Source of the DNA: Rhodocyclaceae bacterium
GTDB taxonomy: Bacteria > Pseudomonadota > Gammaproteobacteria > Burkholderiales > Rhodocyclaceae
Reading direction: 5' to 3'
NCBI GenBank assembly: GCA_016702335.1
Contig: JADJEF010000003.1
Location: forward strand, 310,001 to 374,000
DNA: 64,000 nucleotides
Shown here in pieces: positions 47,307-54,681 of this stretch. The notes under the pieces are model-generated. The model was not told where the DNA came from and did no database searches. It saw only the letters and a list, made by a program, of their open reading frames with translations. Position 1 is the stretch's first letter. Each line of letters opens with the position of its first letter. The position numbers and the translations under genes are program-made.

Positions 47307-48653
47307 ATGCCAAAAAAATTGAGTCAGTTTTCCTTGCGTGATTTGCTGGTGGTGGGTCTGCCGCTGTTGCTGGCAGTACTCGGGGCGTTTTACATCGCCT
47401 CGAAGTTCATCAAGCCTGCCCCGCCCAGCACCCTGATCATGACCACGGGCGGTGAAACGGGGGCCTATCGGATCTTCGCCGCGCGTTACCGTGACATTCT
47501 TTCGCGCTATGGTATTGAGCTGACGATCGATCCTTCGGCGGGTTCGTCTGACAATCTGGCGCGCTTGCGTGATCCCGGGGTGGCGGTTGATATCGGCTTC
47601 TTTCAGGGGGGCAGCGCTCAGGCGGGCGACGACGAGACGCTGGTGACTCTGGGCGATCTTTACTACGAACCATTGTGGATTTTTTATCGTGCCGATCTGG
47701 CCGACGAGCAGCCGCTTGATCGGTTGGCGCAGTTGCGCGGGCGGCGGATTGCCATCGGTGGCCCCGGTAGTGGCACTCAGGTGCTGGCGCGGCAGTTGCT
47801 CTCGGCGAGCGGCGTCGAGGCGGGTAACAGCACGCTGGTCGAGTCGGGCGGTCTTGAGCTGGCAGAGCGGCTGCGCAGCGGACGTATTGATGCCGTCATG
47901 ACGGTGGGGCCCACCGAATCCGCTCTGGTGTGGACACTGCTCTATACGCCCGGAGTGCGACTCATGAGCCTCGCTCACGCCGAAGCCTATGCGCGGCAGT
48001 TGCCGTTCCTGAGCAATCTGGTACTGCCCCGTGGTGCCATCGATGTCGGCAAGGAAATTCCGGTGCGCAACATCAATCTTCTCGCTGCCCGCGCGACGCT
48101 GCTGGCCCGCGAAGATACACACCCGGCACTGCTGGACTTGATGATGCAGGCTGTGTCAGAGGTGCATGGAAGCAGCGGCCTGTTTCAGCGCCCGGGCGAG
48201 TTTCCCCGCGCCAGCCTGATGGGCGCTGACAATTTTCCTCTGGCCGATGAAGCCAAGCGCTTCTACACCTCGGGCAAGCCGTGGTTGCAACGGTATCTGC
48301 CTTTCTGGGCGGCAACCTTGGTCGACCGCATGCTGGTCATGCTTTTGCCGCTGATTGCCGTTGTCGTGCCTCTGGCCCGTATCGCGCCCTCTCTTTATGG
48401 CTGGCGGGTCAAATCACACATTTATCGGCGGTATGGCGAGCTTAAATTTCTTGAAGCCGAGTTCCTTGAGCAGCCTGGCCGCCATACCCCCGCCGAGTGG
48501 CAGGCGCGGGTTGATGAGATTGAGGCGGCGGTCAATCGCCTGCGCTCGCCACTGACCTTTTCCGACATGCTCTACACCTTGCGTGCCCACATTGTGCTGG
48601 TAAGGCACGAACTGGCGCGGCGAACCGTCGAGAGCCGCAACGAAAATTCGTGA
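47307..48653 (+). CDS. TAXI-family solute-binding protein with C-terminal membrane segment
   Basis: 448 aa. MPKKLSQFSLRDLLVVGLPL is taken as the start; an ATG 41 codons upstream adds an unlikely leader. An N-terminal helix (LLVVGLPLLLAVLGAFYIAS) anchors or exports it. The TAXI binding fold follows: IMTTGGETGAYRIFAARYRD, VAVDIGFFQGGSAQAG, GRRIAIGGPGSGTQVLARQL, and SGRIDAVMTVGPTESAL. After this domain a membrane helix (MLVMLLPLIAVVVPLARIAP) and a cytoplasmic helical tail of about 90 residues appear. The tail lies on the opposite side of the membrane from the binding domain. This suggests a signalling role, because no TRAP permease genes are nearby. Confidence 0.85.
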   Translation: MPKKLSQFSLRDLLVVGLPLLLAVLGAFYIASKFIKPAPPSTLIMTTGGETGAYRIFAARYRDILSRYGIELTIDPSAGSSDNLARLRDPGVAVDIGFFQGGSAQAGDDETLVTLGDLYYEPLWIFYRADLADEQPLDRLAQLRGRRIAIGGPGSGTQVLARQLLSASGVEAGNSTLVESGGLELAERLRSGRIDAVMTVGPTESALVWTLLYTPGVRLMSLAHAEAYARQLPFLSNLVLPRGAIDVGKEIPVRNINLLAARATLLAREDTHPALLDLMMQAVSEVHGSSGLFQRPGEFPRASLMGADNFPLADEAKRFYTSGKPWLQRYLPFWAATLVDRMLVMLLPLIAVVVPLARIAPSLYGWRVKSHIYRRYGELKFLEAEFLEQPGRHTPAEWQARVDEIEAAVNRLRSPLTFSDMLYTLRAHIVLVRHELARRTVESRNENS

Positions 48654-48728
48654 GCGGTAGCACCGGCTGTAGTAAATTGGAACAGGAATACTGCAGCGTG
48701 CTGGGCGCTGCCAACGGTGGAGGCATCC

Positions 48729-50387
48729 ATGAAAGATCTTGAAATCCGCTTCAAGCTGATGGTTCTGGTCGGTATTGCGGTGATCGGCATCGTTGTGACA
48801 GCGGCGTTGGGCTGGGCGCGAGTAGCCGGCTTGCACGAGGCCTTGGTGGCCTCTCAAGGGCGTCATGAGGCGATGATGGGTGCGGTCAACTCCGCGCTAC
48901 AGGCTCAGGTCGCGTTCAAGACGCAAGTGCTGGAGTGGAAAAACATTCTTCTGCGCGGTAAGGGCACCGAGGCCTACGACAAGTACCTCAAAGGGTTCAA
49001 GGACGAGTCGGAAAAAGTGACGCGTGAGCTCGCGGTGACCAAAGTCAATGTGGATAAGTTGGGCCTGAGTACGCAAGTGAAGGTTGATGAGGTGGTGCGC
49101 ACCTTCGGGACCCTTACGCCAGCGTATCTGGAGGCGCTGGCAGCGTATCGCGGCATTGTCGAGCAAGGCGGTGACGCCGCAGCTGAGGTCGACAAAGCCG
49201 TGAAGGGCAAGGATCGCGAACCGTCCAAAGCAATTACCGAGCTGGTGGTCCAACTGGAAGGTTTATCCAGGGCGGCGGCTGAAGATGAGCAGCGCAATGC
49301 CGATGCGCTCAAGACCAGCGCGCTCAATAACCTGATGATTTCCGGGATCGTCACGGTGGCGCTGTGTGCGTTTATCGCGATGATAGTGGTGAATTCAATT
49401 ACCAAACCTGTTCAGGCCCTGCAGGACATGATGAGCGAGATCGGGCGCACCAATAATCTCACCTTGCGCGCCGATGTGTCGGCGAAAGACGAGGTTGGGC
49501 GCATGGCCGCTTCATTCAATGGCATGGTCGACAAGTTGCAGGAATTGGTTCGCCACGTCGCTCACGTCACCCACGAGGTCAATCAGGCGTCACGCGACTT
49601 GTCGTCCAGTGCCAGCAGCCTGGCGGGCGTTGTTGATCAGCAATCGTCGACGGTGTCATCGAGCGCGGCATCGATCGAAGAATTGACCGTCTCGATTTCG
49701 ACCGTCGCCGATACCGCCGGTTCGGTGACTAACCGGTCTTCCGAGAGCGTGGAAAAAACTGTCACCGGTAATGCCAAAGTTACGGATTTGGTCAACGAGA
49801 TCCGTGCGATTCAGATCAATGTCAGCCAGATCGCCAGTTCCGTCGAAGAGTTTGTCAAAAGCACCAATGCGATTACCGGCATGACCCAGGAAGTGCGCGA
49901 GATTGCCGACCAGACCAATCTGCTGGCGCTCAACGCGGCCATCGAAGCGGCGCGTGCCGGCGAGCAGGGGCGGGGATTTGCGGTGGTGGCGGATGAAGTG
50001 CGAAAGCTGGCCGAGAAGTCGAGTAGTTCTGCCGGCGAGATTGATGGCGTGGCCAAGGCGATTATCGGGCAGGGCGATCAGGTACGCCGTGCCATTGACG
50101 CCGGACTGACCTCGATTGCCGCCAGTGCCGATCTGGCGGTCGAGGTTGAGGCGGCGCTCACGCATGCGCGCGAGTCGGCCGAGATGGTGGGCAAGGGTGT
50201 GGAAGAAATTGCCTGGTCGGTGCGCGAGCAGAAGACCGCCAGCACCGAGATCGCGCAGAACATGGAGCAGATATCGACGTCGGCCGACAGCGCCAGTCGC
50301 TCGGCCGCCTCGGTCAGCGATACGGCGGGAGAGCTCAGTCGTGCGGCCGATGAACTTGAGAGCGCGATTGCCGGCTTCAAGGTCTGA
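48729..50387 (+). CDS. Methyl-accepting chemotaxis protein
   Basis: 552 aa. The start MKDLEIRFKLMVLVGIAVIG has GGAGG just upstream. Two transmembrane helices (about residues 9-33 and 202-225) enclose a ~165-residue periplasmic four-helix-type sensor (ALQAQVAFKTQVLEWKNILL). HAMP (NSITKPVQALQDMMSEIG) and a long signalling coiled coil follow. The tip ADQTNLLALNAAIEAARAGE is the universal CheA/CheW contact. No C-terminal CheR tether pentapeptide. It converges on the rfaE2-like gene; a motif copy stands between them. Confidence 0.95.
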   Translation: MKDLEIRFKLMVLVGIAVIGIVVTAALGWARVAGLHEALVASQGRHEAMMGAVNSALQAQVAFKTQVLEWKNILLRGKGTEAYDKYLKGFKDESEKVTRELAVTKVNVDKLGLSTQVKVDEVVRTFGTLTPAYLEALAAYRGIVEQGGDAAAEVDKAVKGKDREPSKAITELVVQLEGLSRAAAEDEQRNADALKTSALNNLMISGIVTVALCAFIAMIVVNSITKPVQALQDMMSEIGRTNNLTLRADVSAKDEVGRMAASFNGMVDKLQELVRHVAHVTHEVNQASRDLSSSASSLAGVVDQQSSTVSSSAASIEELTVSISTVADTAGSVTNRSSESVEKTVTGNAKVTDLVNEIRAIQINVSQIASSVEEFVKSTNAITGMTQEVREIADQTNLLALNAAIEAARAGEQGRGFAVVADEVRKLAEKSSSSAGEIDGVAKAIIGQGDQVRRAIDAGLTSIAASADLAVEVEAALTHARESAEMVGKGVEEIAWSVREQKTASTEIAQNMEQISTSADSASRSAASVSDTAGELSRAADELESAIAGFKV

Positions 50388-50417
50388 GCGCGGAGCGCAT
50401 TAATCGCAAGCCGCACG

Positions 50418-50449
50418 ATTCGCCGCCTTACCAGCGCCGACTTGCGGTA
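50418..50449 (+). repeat. Dispersed ~30-bp motif, intergenic copy 3
   Basis: The copy reads ATTCGCCGC, CTTA, CCAGCGCCGACTTGC, GGTA. It lies in the 76-base gap between the convergent chemoreceptor and rfaE2-like genes, where a bidirectional terminator would be expected. No strong hairpin is visible. Confidence 0.75.
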
Positions 50450-50463
50450 GTGCGCCGCTGGCC

Positions 50464-50952
50464 TTACAGCGTGCGGATCTTGTCGAGCAGGGCGGTGGTC
50501 GAGGTCTGGTGCAGAAAGGGGATGGAGTGCACGCGCCCACCCCAACCCAGTACCTCGGTGTAGCCTACGATTTTTTCCAGCGACCAGTCGCCGCCCTTGA
50601 CCAGTACGTCGGGTCGCGTTTGCCTGATGCGCTCGATGGGCGTGTCTTCATCAAACCAGGTCACCAGCGCGACACTTTCAAGCGCGGCGAGCACCGCCAT
50701 GCGATTTTCCAGACCATTGACCGGCCGGTCGTCGCCTTTGCCCAGGCGCTTGACCGAGGCATCGGAATTGACCGCCACGAGCAGGCTGATGCCCAAGCTG
50801 GCGGCTTGCGCCAGATAGCTCACATGCCCGCGATGCAAAATGTCAAAGCAGCCATTGGTGAAGACCAGCGGGCGCGGCAGCTGGGCAACGCGCTCCGCCA
50901 AAGCGTCTGGCGGCACGATCTTGGCTTCGAAGCAGGGGGGCGCATACGTCAT
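50464..50952 (-). CDS. rfaE2: D-glycero-beta-D-manno-heptose 1-phosphate adenylyltransferase
   Basis: 162 aa, nucleotidyltransferase of the cytidylyltransferase-like superfamily. It makes ADP-heptose for the lipopolysaccharide inner core. Motifs: VFTNGCFDILHRGHVSYLAQ (HxGH type, nucleotide binding), LLVAVNSDASVKRLGKG, RPVNGLENRMAVLAAL, and KGGDWSLEKIVGYTEVL. As in many betaproteobacteria, the kinase and adenylyltransferase parts of HldE are separate; the kinase gene is not in this window. Its start overlaps the stop of the upstream 107-aa gene in ATGA, indicating coupling. Confidence 0.93.
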   Translation of the reverse strand: MTYAPPCFEAKIVPPDALAERVAQLPRPLVFTNGCFDILHRGHVSYLAQAASLGISLLVAVNSDASVKRLGKGDDRPVNGLENRMAVLAALESVALVTWFDEDTPIERIRQTRPDVLVKGGDWSLEKIVGYTEVLGWGGRVHSIPFLHQTSTTALLDKIRTL

Positions 50953-51272
50953 GTGTTGGTAGCACGGTCGATGAGACGTTTTTGCAACTCGGCGGGCATT
51001 GTGAGGTCCTTTACATTCCAGCCTTCCAGGGCCAAAACGTCGGCGAGGCAGGTTTCCATGAGGGCATGCGCTTCACGTACGGCGAGTGCGATCCGCTGGT
51101 GCACTGCGCGGTCGGTGTCGGTGGCGTTGAGGCATTTTTCCTGATAGGCGAAGAGGGCGCGCAGTCCGGTGAGTTCCTTGCATACTTGTGCCGGACAGGC
51201 GCAGTCGTAGATGATCGATTGCTCGAGGATGCGTGTCAGATTTGCGGTGGAGTACGAGGTAGTGAGTGGCAT
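50949..51272 (-). CDS. Unknown 107-aa protein coupled to rfaE2
   Basis: I do not recognise the family. The protein is helical and soluble, with four cysteines, three of them clustered as DCACPAQVCKELTGL and EKCLNA, and one in LMETCLADVL. GAGG stands five bases before the start ATG, and the stop overlaps rfaE2 (ATGA), so expression is tied to the heptose enzyme. The CxC-x4-C pattern could bind metal or a cluster, but that is speculation. It lies 24 bases downstream of the MerR-type gene on the same strand and may share its transcript. Confidence 0.72.
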   Translation of the reverse strand: MPLTTSYSTANLTRILEQSIIYDCACPAQVCKELTGLRALFAYQEKCLNATDTDRAVHQRIALAVREAHALMETCLADVLALEGWNVKDLTMPAELQKRLIDRATNT

Positions 51273-51296
51273 GAGGGCCTCTTCGAAGCGTGTAGG

Positions 51297-52253
51297 TCAG
51301 GTGGCAGGCGGTGAGTCGCGCCATTGGCTTAACTCGGCGAGGGTGTCGCGAATATGGCGAATTATGCGAGTATTTGGCAGGGTTCGCAGCGCCTCCGCGT
51401 GGGTCACCGCCCCGGCGCCGCCGGCCCACAACTGAACAGTGTCTGGTAGCAAGCCGCGTAATGATACGACACCCTGCAAGGCGCGGCGCGGGGGGTAGGC
51501 GGCACTGATGGAGATCGCCACGATATCGATCTGCCCCCAAGCGCAGGCGGCGACGATGTCCGGCAGCGGGGTGCGCAACCCCAGCGGCAGGCACGTCGCG
51601 TGCTCTGATTCAAGCAGTGCTTCCACCATGAGCAGGCCGAGGCCGTGATCTTCTTCGGGCAGGCTGGTGAGCAGCACCGAAGGGTGATGGACGGCGTGTT
51701 GCGGCAGGGCGTAGATGGCACTGCGCAGGAGTCCTTGCAGCGCCTCGGTCAGTACATGCTCTTCGGCGATGCCAATCTCGGCGCGCAGCCAGCCGTCGCC
51801 GACCCGTTCAAGCAGGCCAGGCATGATCTCGATAATGAATCGGTGCAAGCCCTGCCGTGCCAGTGTTTGCGATAGCGCCGAGCGTAGCGCAACAAACTGA
51901 CGGCTGCGGCTCAGATCAAACAGCTCCGTCACGATCAGGGCAACGGCGGGGTCGGCGTGCTCGGGTGCGCTGCAACTGCCCAGTTGCGCCTCAAGCTCCT
52001 CCGGCGTTGCCAGCATCAGCTTTGATGGGCGTAGCCCTGAGTCCATCAAGCGACGAATCAGGCGCAAGCGCTGAATTTGATCGGTGGTGTAGCGGCGCTC
52101 GCCGTTGTTATCCCGCAGCGGCACCGGGAACCCATAGCGACGCTCCCATACCCGCAATGCATCTTTCGAAATGCCGACATCACGTTCCACATCGGCGATA
52201 GTCGGCAGAGTGAGCAGGTCGTCGGAGTGGGGTTTTGCTAAGGGATTGCTCAT
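51297..52253 (-). CDS. CarH/LitR-type MerR regulator with B12-binding domain (candidate light sensor)
   Basis: 318 aa. The N-terminal MerR helix-turn-helix (~residues 15-85) includes TIADVERDVGISKDALRVWE and RRYGFPVPLRDNNGERRYT. A helical cobalamin-cap domain follows, with the W-x9-EH signature (GWLRAEIGIAEEH) that in CarH contacts adenosyl-B12. A B12-binding Rossmann domain follows, with ExHxxG (EDHGLG within LPEEDHGLGLLMVEALL). In this family, light breaks the Co-C bond of adenosylcobalamin and releases repression of nearby genes. It is divergent from the FAD oxidoreductase operon, with three copies of TTGTC-N3-GACAA between them. That the regulator is light-sensing here is inferred from the motifs. 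Confidence 0.9.
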   Translation of the reverse strand: MSNPLAKPHSDDLLTLPTIADVERDVGISKDALRVWERRYGFPVPLRDNNGERRYTTDQIQRLRLIRRLMDSGLRPSKLMLATPEELEAQLGSCSAPEHADPAVALIVTELFDLSRSRQFVALRSALSQTLARQGLHRFIIEIMPGLLERVGDGWLRAEIGIAEEHVLTEALQGLLRSAIYALPQHAVHHPSVLLTSLPEEDHGLGLLMVEALLESEHATCLPLGLRTPLPDIVAACAWGQIDIVAISISAAYPPRRALQGVVSLRGLLPDTVQLWAGGAGAVTHAEALRTLPNTRIIRHIRDTLAELSQWRDSPPAT

Positions 52254-52266
52254 GGGCTTAATTTAA

Positions 52267-52279
52267 TTGTCGTGGACAA
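52267..52279. promoter_or_regulatory. Palindromic box 1 (TTGTC-GTG-GACAA), candidate operator
   Basis: A perfect inverted repeat, five bases each side of a 3-base spacer. It lies 14 bases before the regulator start and just upstream of the operon -35 (52285). On the minus strand it falls between a possible -35 (TTGTCA) and an A/T-rich -10 of the regulator gene, the usual position for MerR-type operators, so it could serve both promoters. Confidence 0.65.
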
Positions 52280-52284
52280 AAATA

Positions 52285-52313
52285 TTGACAAATTGAGTTT
52301 GAGGCGATATCTT
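52285..52313 (+). promoter_or_regulatory. Predicted sigma-70 promoter of the FAD oxidoreductase operon
   Basis: TTGACA (52285-52290), then 17 bases, then TATCTT (52308-52313). The -35 is perfect. The start of transcription would be near 52320, giving a leader of about 210 bases before the gene at 52529. Confidence 0.6.
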
Positions 52314-52329
52314 ACATAAAAATGAAGCA

Positions 52330-52342
52330 ATGTCCAAGACAA
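52330..52342. promoter_or_regulatory. Palindromic box 2 (ATGTC-CAA-GACAA), candidate operator
   Basis: Nine of ten arm positions match the TTGTC-N3-GACAA consensus. It lies about 10 bases downstream of the predicted transcription start, a position suited to repression. Confidence 0.6.
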
Positions 52343-52469
52343 AATGTCCCATTCTGGACTCGTCGGAGTGGGCTTTTTGGTAGGGGATCAGCTTTTCAAG
52401 CAGTTTGTAGCGCGTCTGGTGCTAAGTGACTTGCGCGGTGTTCAGAGGATATTCCACTCTTCACATCGA

Positions 52470-52482
52470 TTGTCCATGACAA
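52470..52482. promoter_or_regulatory. Palindromic box 3 (TTGTC-CAT-GACAA), candidate operator
   Basis: A perfect copy 47 bases before the first gene of the operon. Spacing between boxes 1-2 and 2-3 is 63 and 140 bases. Confidence 0.6.
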
Positions 52483-52528
52483 ATAGCACAGCGACTTCCA
52501 GTCTCGATGAAGAAAGAAAGGATTTCTC

Positions 52529-53881
52529 ATGAATGCACCCGCGCAATTTGTTTCCATCGCTACTGACCCGCGAGATCGGGTCGGGCGTTCGCGTCGAGTG
52601 GCGGTCATCGGTTCGGGCATCGCCGGGCTGGCGAGTGCCTGGCTACTGTCGCGCCGGCATCGGGTAACGCTGTTCGAGGCGGGTAGCTATCTTGGCGGTC
52701 ACACCAATACCGTCGATGTCAGTGTCGAAGGGCAGATTTTTCCAGTCGATACCGGCTTTCTGGTCTGCAATGAGCGAACCTACCCGAACTTGATTCCGAT
52801 GTTTCGCCACCTGGGCGTGGAGCTTGTCGCCAGTGAGATGTCGTTTGCAGTCAGTTTGCAGCAACCCGCGCTGGAATGGTCGGGTTCCAGCCTGGCGACC
52901 TTGTTTGCCCAAAAGCGCAATCTGGCCCGGCCCGGGTTCTGGCGCATGATTCAGGACATCCTGCGCTTCAATCGTGAGACGCAGGGCGATCTGCCGGCGG
53001 GGAATCTGGGGGCCTATCTGGATGCGCACCGCTATAGCCGCGAGTTTCGCGACTGGTATTTGCTGCCAATGGCCGCCGCGATCTGGTCGTGTCCGACCGA
53101 GACGATGCTGGCCTATCCCCTCAGTACCTTTGTGCGGTTCTGCCGAAATCATGGCCTGCTCCAGATTGCTGACCGACCGCAATGGCTGACCGTCAAAGGC
53201 GGTGGTCGCGAATACGTGAAAAAGCTGGCAGCGGGTTTGTCCGATGTGCGGGTATCGTGCCCAGTTTCGGCCGTAATGCCTGCCGGCTCGGACATTCTGC
53301 TGCGTCTTGGCAATGGCACGGTTGAGCGTTTTGATGACGTGATATTTGCGTGTCATTCCGATCAGACGCTGGCATTGCTAGGGAAACATGCCACAAGCGC
53401 GGAGCGAGACATTCTTGCGGCCGTGAAGTACCAACCCAACCGGGCGGTTCTGCACACCGACACGGCCCTGTTGCCGCGCGATCCGCGGGTCTGGTCTGCC
53501 TGGAACTATCTGGCGGGTGATGGCGGTTCGGGCGAGCAGCCGGTCAGTGTCTCCTACTTGCTCAACCGGCTGCAACCGCTGCCCGTTGCTACCCCGGTGG
53601 TCGTCACGCTCAATCCGATCCGCGAGCCTCATCCGGCCGAAGTGCTTGCGGATTTTGACTACGCGCACCCCGTGTTTGATCTCGCCGCTATCGACGCACA
53701 GACAAAGCTGGGCCAAATTCAAGGCAGCCGTGGGCTCTGGTTCTGCGGCGCCTGGACCGGTTTCGGCTTCCATGAAGACGGTCTGCGCTCGGCGCTGACC
53801 GTGGCCAATGCCTGGGGTGAATATGCGCCATGGCAGCAAGCGGGCGTGCCGGTCAATTCTGGCAGTCCGGTGGCGGCTTAA
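52529..53881 (+). CDS. FAD-dependent oxidoreductase (amine oxidase-like)
   Basis: The 450-aa flavoprotein has the Rossmann start RRVAVIGSGIAGLASAWLLS, then the second signature LFEAGSYLGGHTNT (glycine-rich, following the dinucleotide fold). A C-terminal FAD contact GLWFCGAWTGFGFHEDGLRS also fits. The family (NAD/FAD-binding, formerly annotated as amine oxidase or dehydrosqualene desaturase-like) is repeatedly linked to DUF1365 and Cfa genes in proteobacteria. In Rhodobacter the equivalent genes are, to my recollection, tied to singlet-oxygen response and furan fatty acid formation. There is no membrane segment. First gene of the operon, with a possible ribosome-binding site AAAGGA. Confidence 0.88.
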   Translation: MNAPAQFVSIATDPRDRVGRSRRVAVIGSGIAGLASAWLLSRRHRVTLFEAGSYLGGHTNTVDVSVEGQIFPVDTGFLVCNERTYPNLIPMFRHLGVELVASEMSFAVSLQQPALEWSGSSLATLFAQKRNLARPGFWRMIQDILRFNRETQGDLPAGNLGAYLDAHRYSREFRDWYLLPMAAAIWSCPTETMLAYPLSTFVRFCRNHGLLQIADRPQWLTVKGGGREYVKKLAAGLSDVRVSCPVSAVMPAGSDILLRLGNGTVERFDDVIFACHSDQTLALLGKHATSAERDILAAVKYQPNRAVLHTDTALLPRDPRVWSAWNYLAGDGGSGEQPVSVSYLLNRLQPLPVATPVVVTLNPIREPHPAEVLADFDYAHPVFDLAAIDAQTKLGQIQGSRGLWFCGAWTGFGFHEDGLRSALTVANAWGEYAPWQQAGVPVNSGSPVAA

Positions 53882-53895
53882 GCCGAGATCCGGTC

Positions 53896-54681
53896 ATGAC
53901 GAGTGCCTTGATCTGCTCCGGCGAAGTCATGCATGCGCGCTGTCGCACGGCGGCGGGCGAGCATGCCAATCCAACGCGTAACGGTTTTGCCTACCCGCTC
54001 TTTTTTGTCGCCGTTCCGTTGTCGGCATGGGGCAAGCAAAGCAGTCTGTGGCTCGGTTACGACCGACGCGCGGCGCTGGCCGTGAATGCGCGTGATCACG
54101 GACCGCGCGACGGCTCGCCGCTCCTGCCCTGGGTGCGCTCACTGCTCCAGCGTGAGGGGGTTGCGTCGGCCGATGGCGAGATCGTCCTGCAGGCTTTTCC
54201 TCGGGTGTTCGGGCTGATTTTCAATCCAGTCAGCTTCTGGTTCTGCCATGACCGTGCCGGTGGCTTGCGCGCCGTTTTGGCCGAGGTCAACAACACCTTC
54301 GGCGAGCGCCATACCTACTTGATCATGCACCCGGAGCAGCGCCCCATCAACAATGGCGAGGTGCTGCAAACGCGCAAGGTGTTTCATGTCTCGCCGTTTT
54401 ACCCCACGCACGGTGAATACCGCTTCCGCTTTTTCATTGACGCCGATCGTCGGCGCGCCGAGATCGATTACTACCTTGATGGCGAGCGCGCACTTTTGAC
54501 CGCAGTGACGGGTGCAGTGCAGACGCTCTCGGCGAGCACCGCCCGGCGCACGGTTCTGCGCTTTCCATTGCTTGCGGTGGGTGTGCTAGCGCGCATTCAC
54601 TGGCAGGCGCTTCGCCTTTGGCTCAAGGGCGCCTACTTCTTCCGAAAACCTGCACCGCCCCACCTGGAGACCACACGATGA
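53896..54681 (+). CDS. DUF1365 family protein
   Basis: 261 aa. The start MTSALICSGEVMHARCRTA is the usual DUF1365 N-terminus; an ATG 22 codons upstream overlaps the oxidoreductase. Characteristic blocks: NGFAYPLFFVAVPL, RVFGLIFNPVSFWFCHDRAG, VLAEVNNTFGERHTYLIM, and KVFHVSPFYPTHGEYRFRF. The family has no settled biochemical function, but its genes stay beside FAD oxidoreductase and Cfa genes, suggesting a fatty-acyl chain modification role. It follows the first gene by 14 bases and overlaps cfa by ATGA. Confidence 0.9.
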   Translation: MTSALICSGEVMHARCRTAAGEHANPTRNGFAYPLFFVAVPLSAWGKQSSLWLGYDRRAALAVNARDHGPRDGSPLLPWVRSLLQREGVASADGEIVLQAFPRVFGLIFNPVSFWFCHDRAGGLRAVLAEVNNTFGERHTYLIMHPEQRPINNGEVLQTRKVFHVSPFYPTHGEYRFRFFIDADRRRAEIDYYLDGERALLTAVTGAVQTLSASTARRTVLRFPLLAVGVLARIHWQALRLWLKGAYFFRKPAPPHLETTR

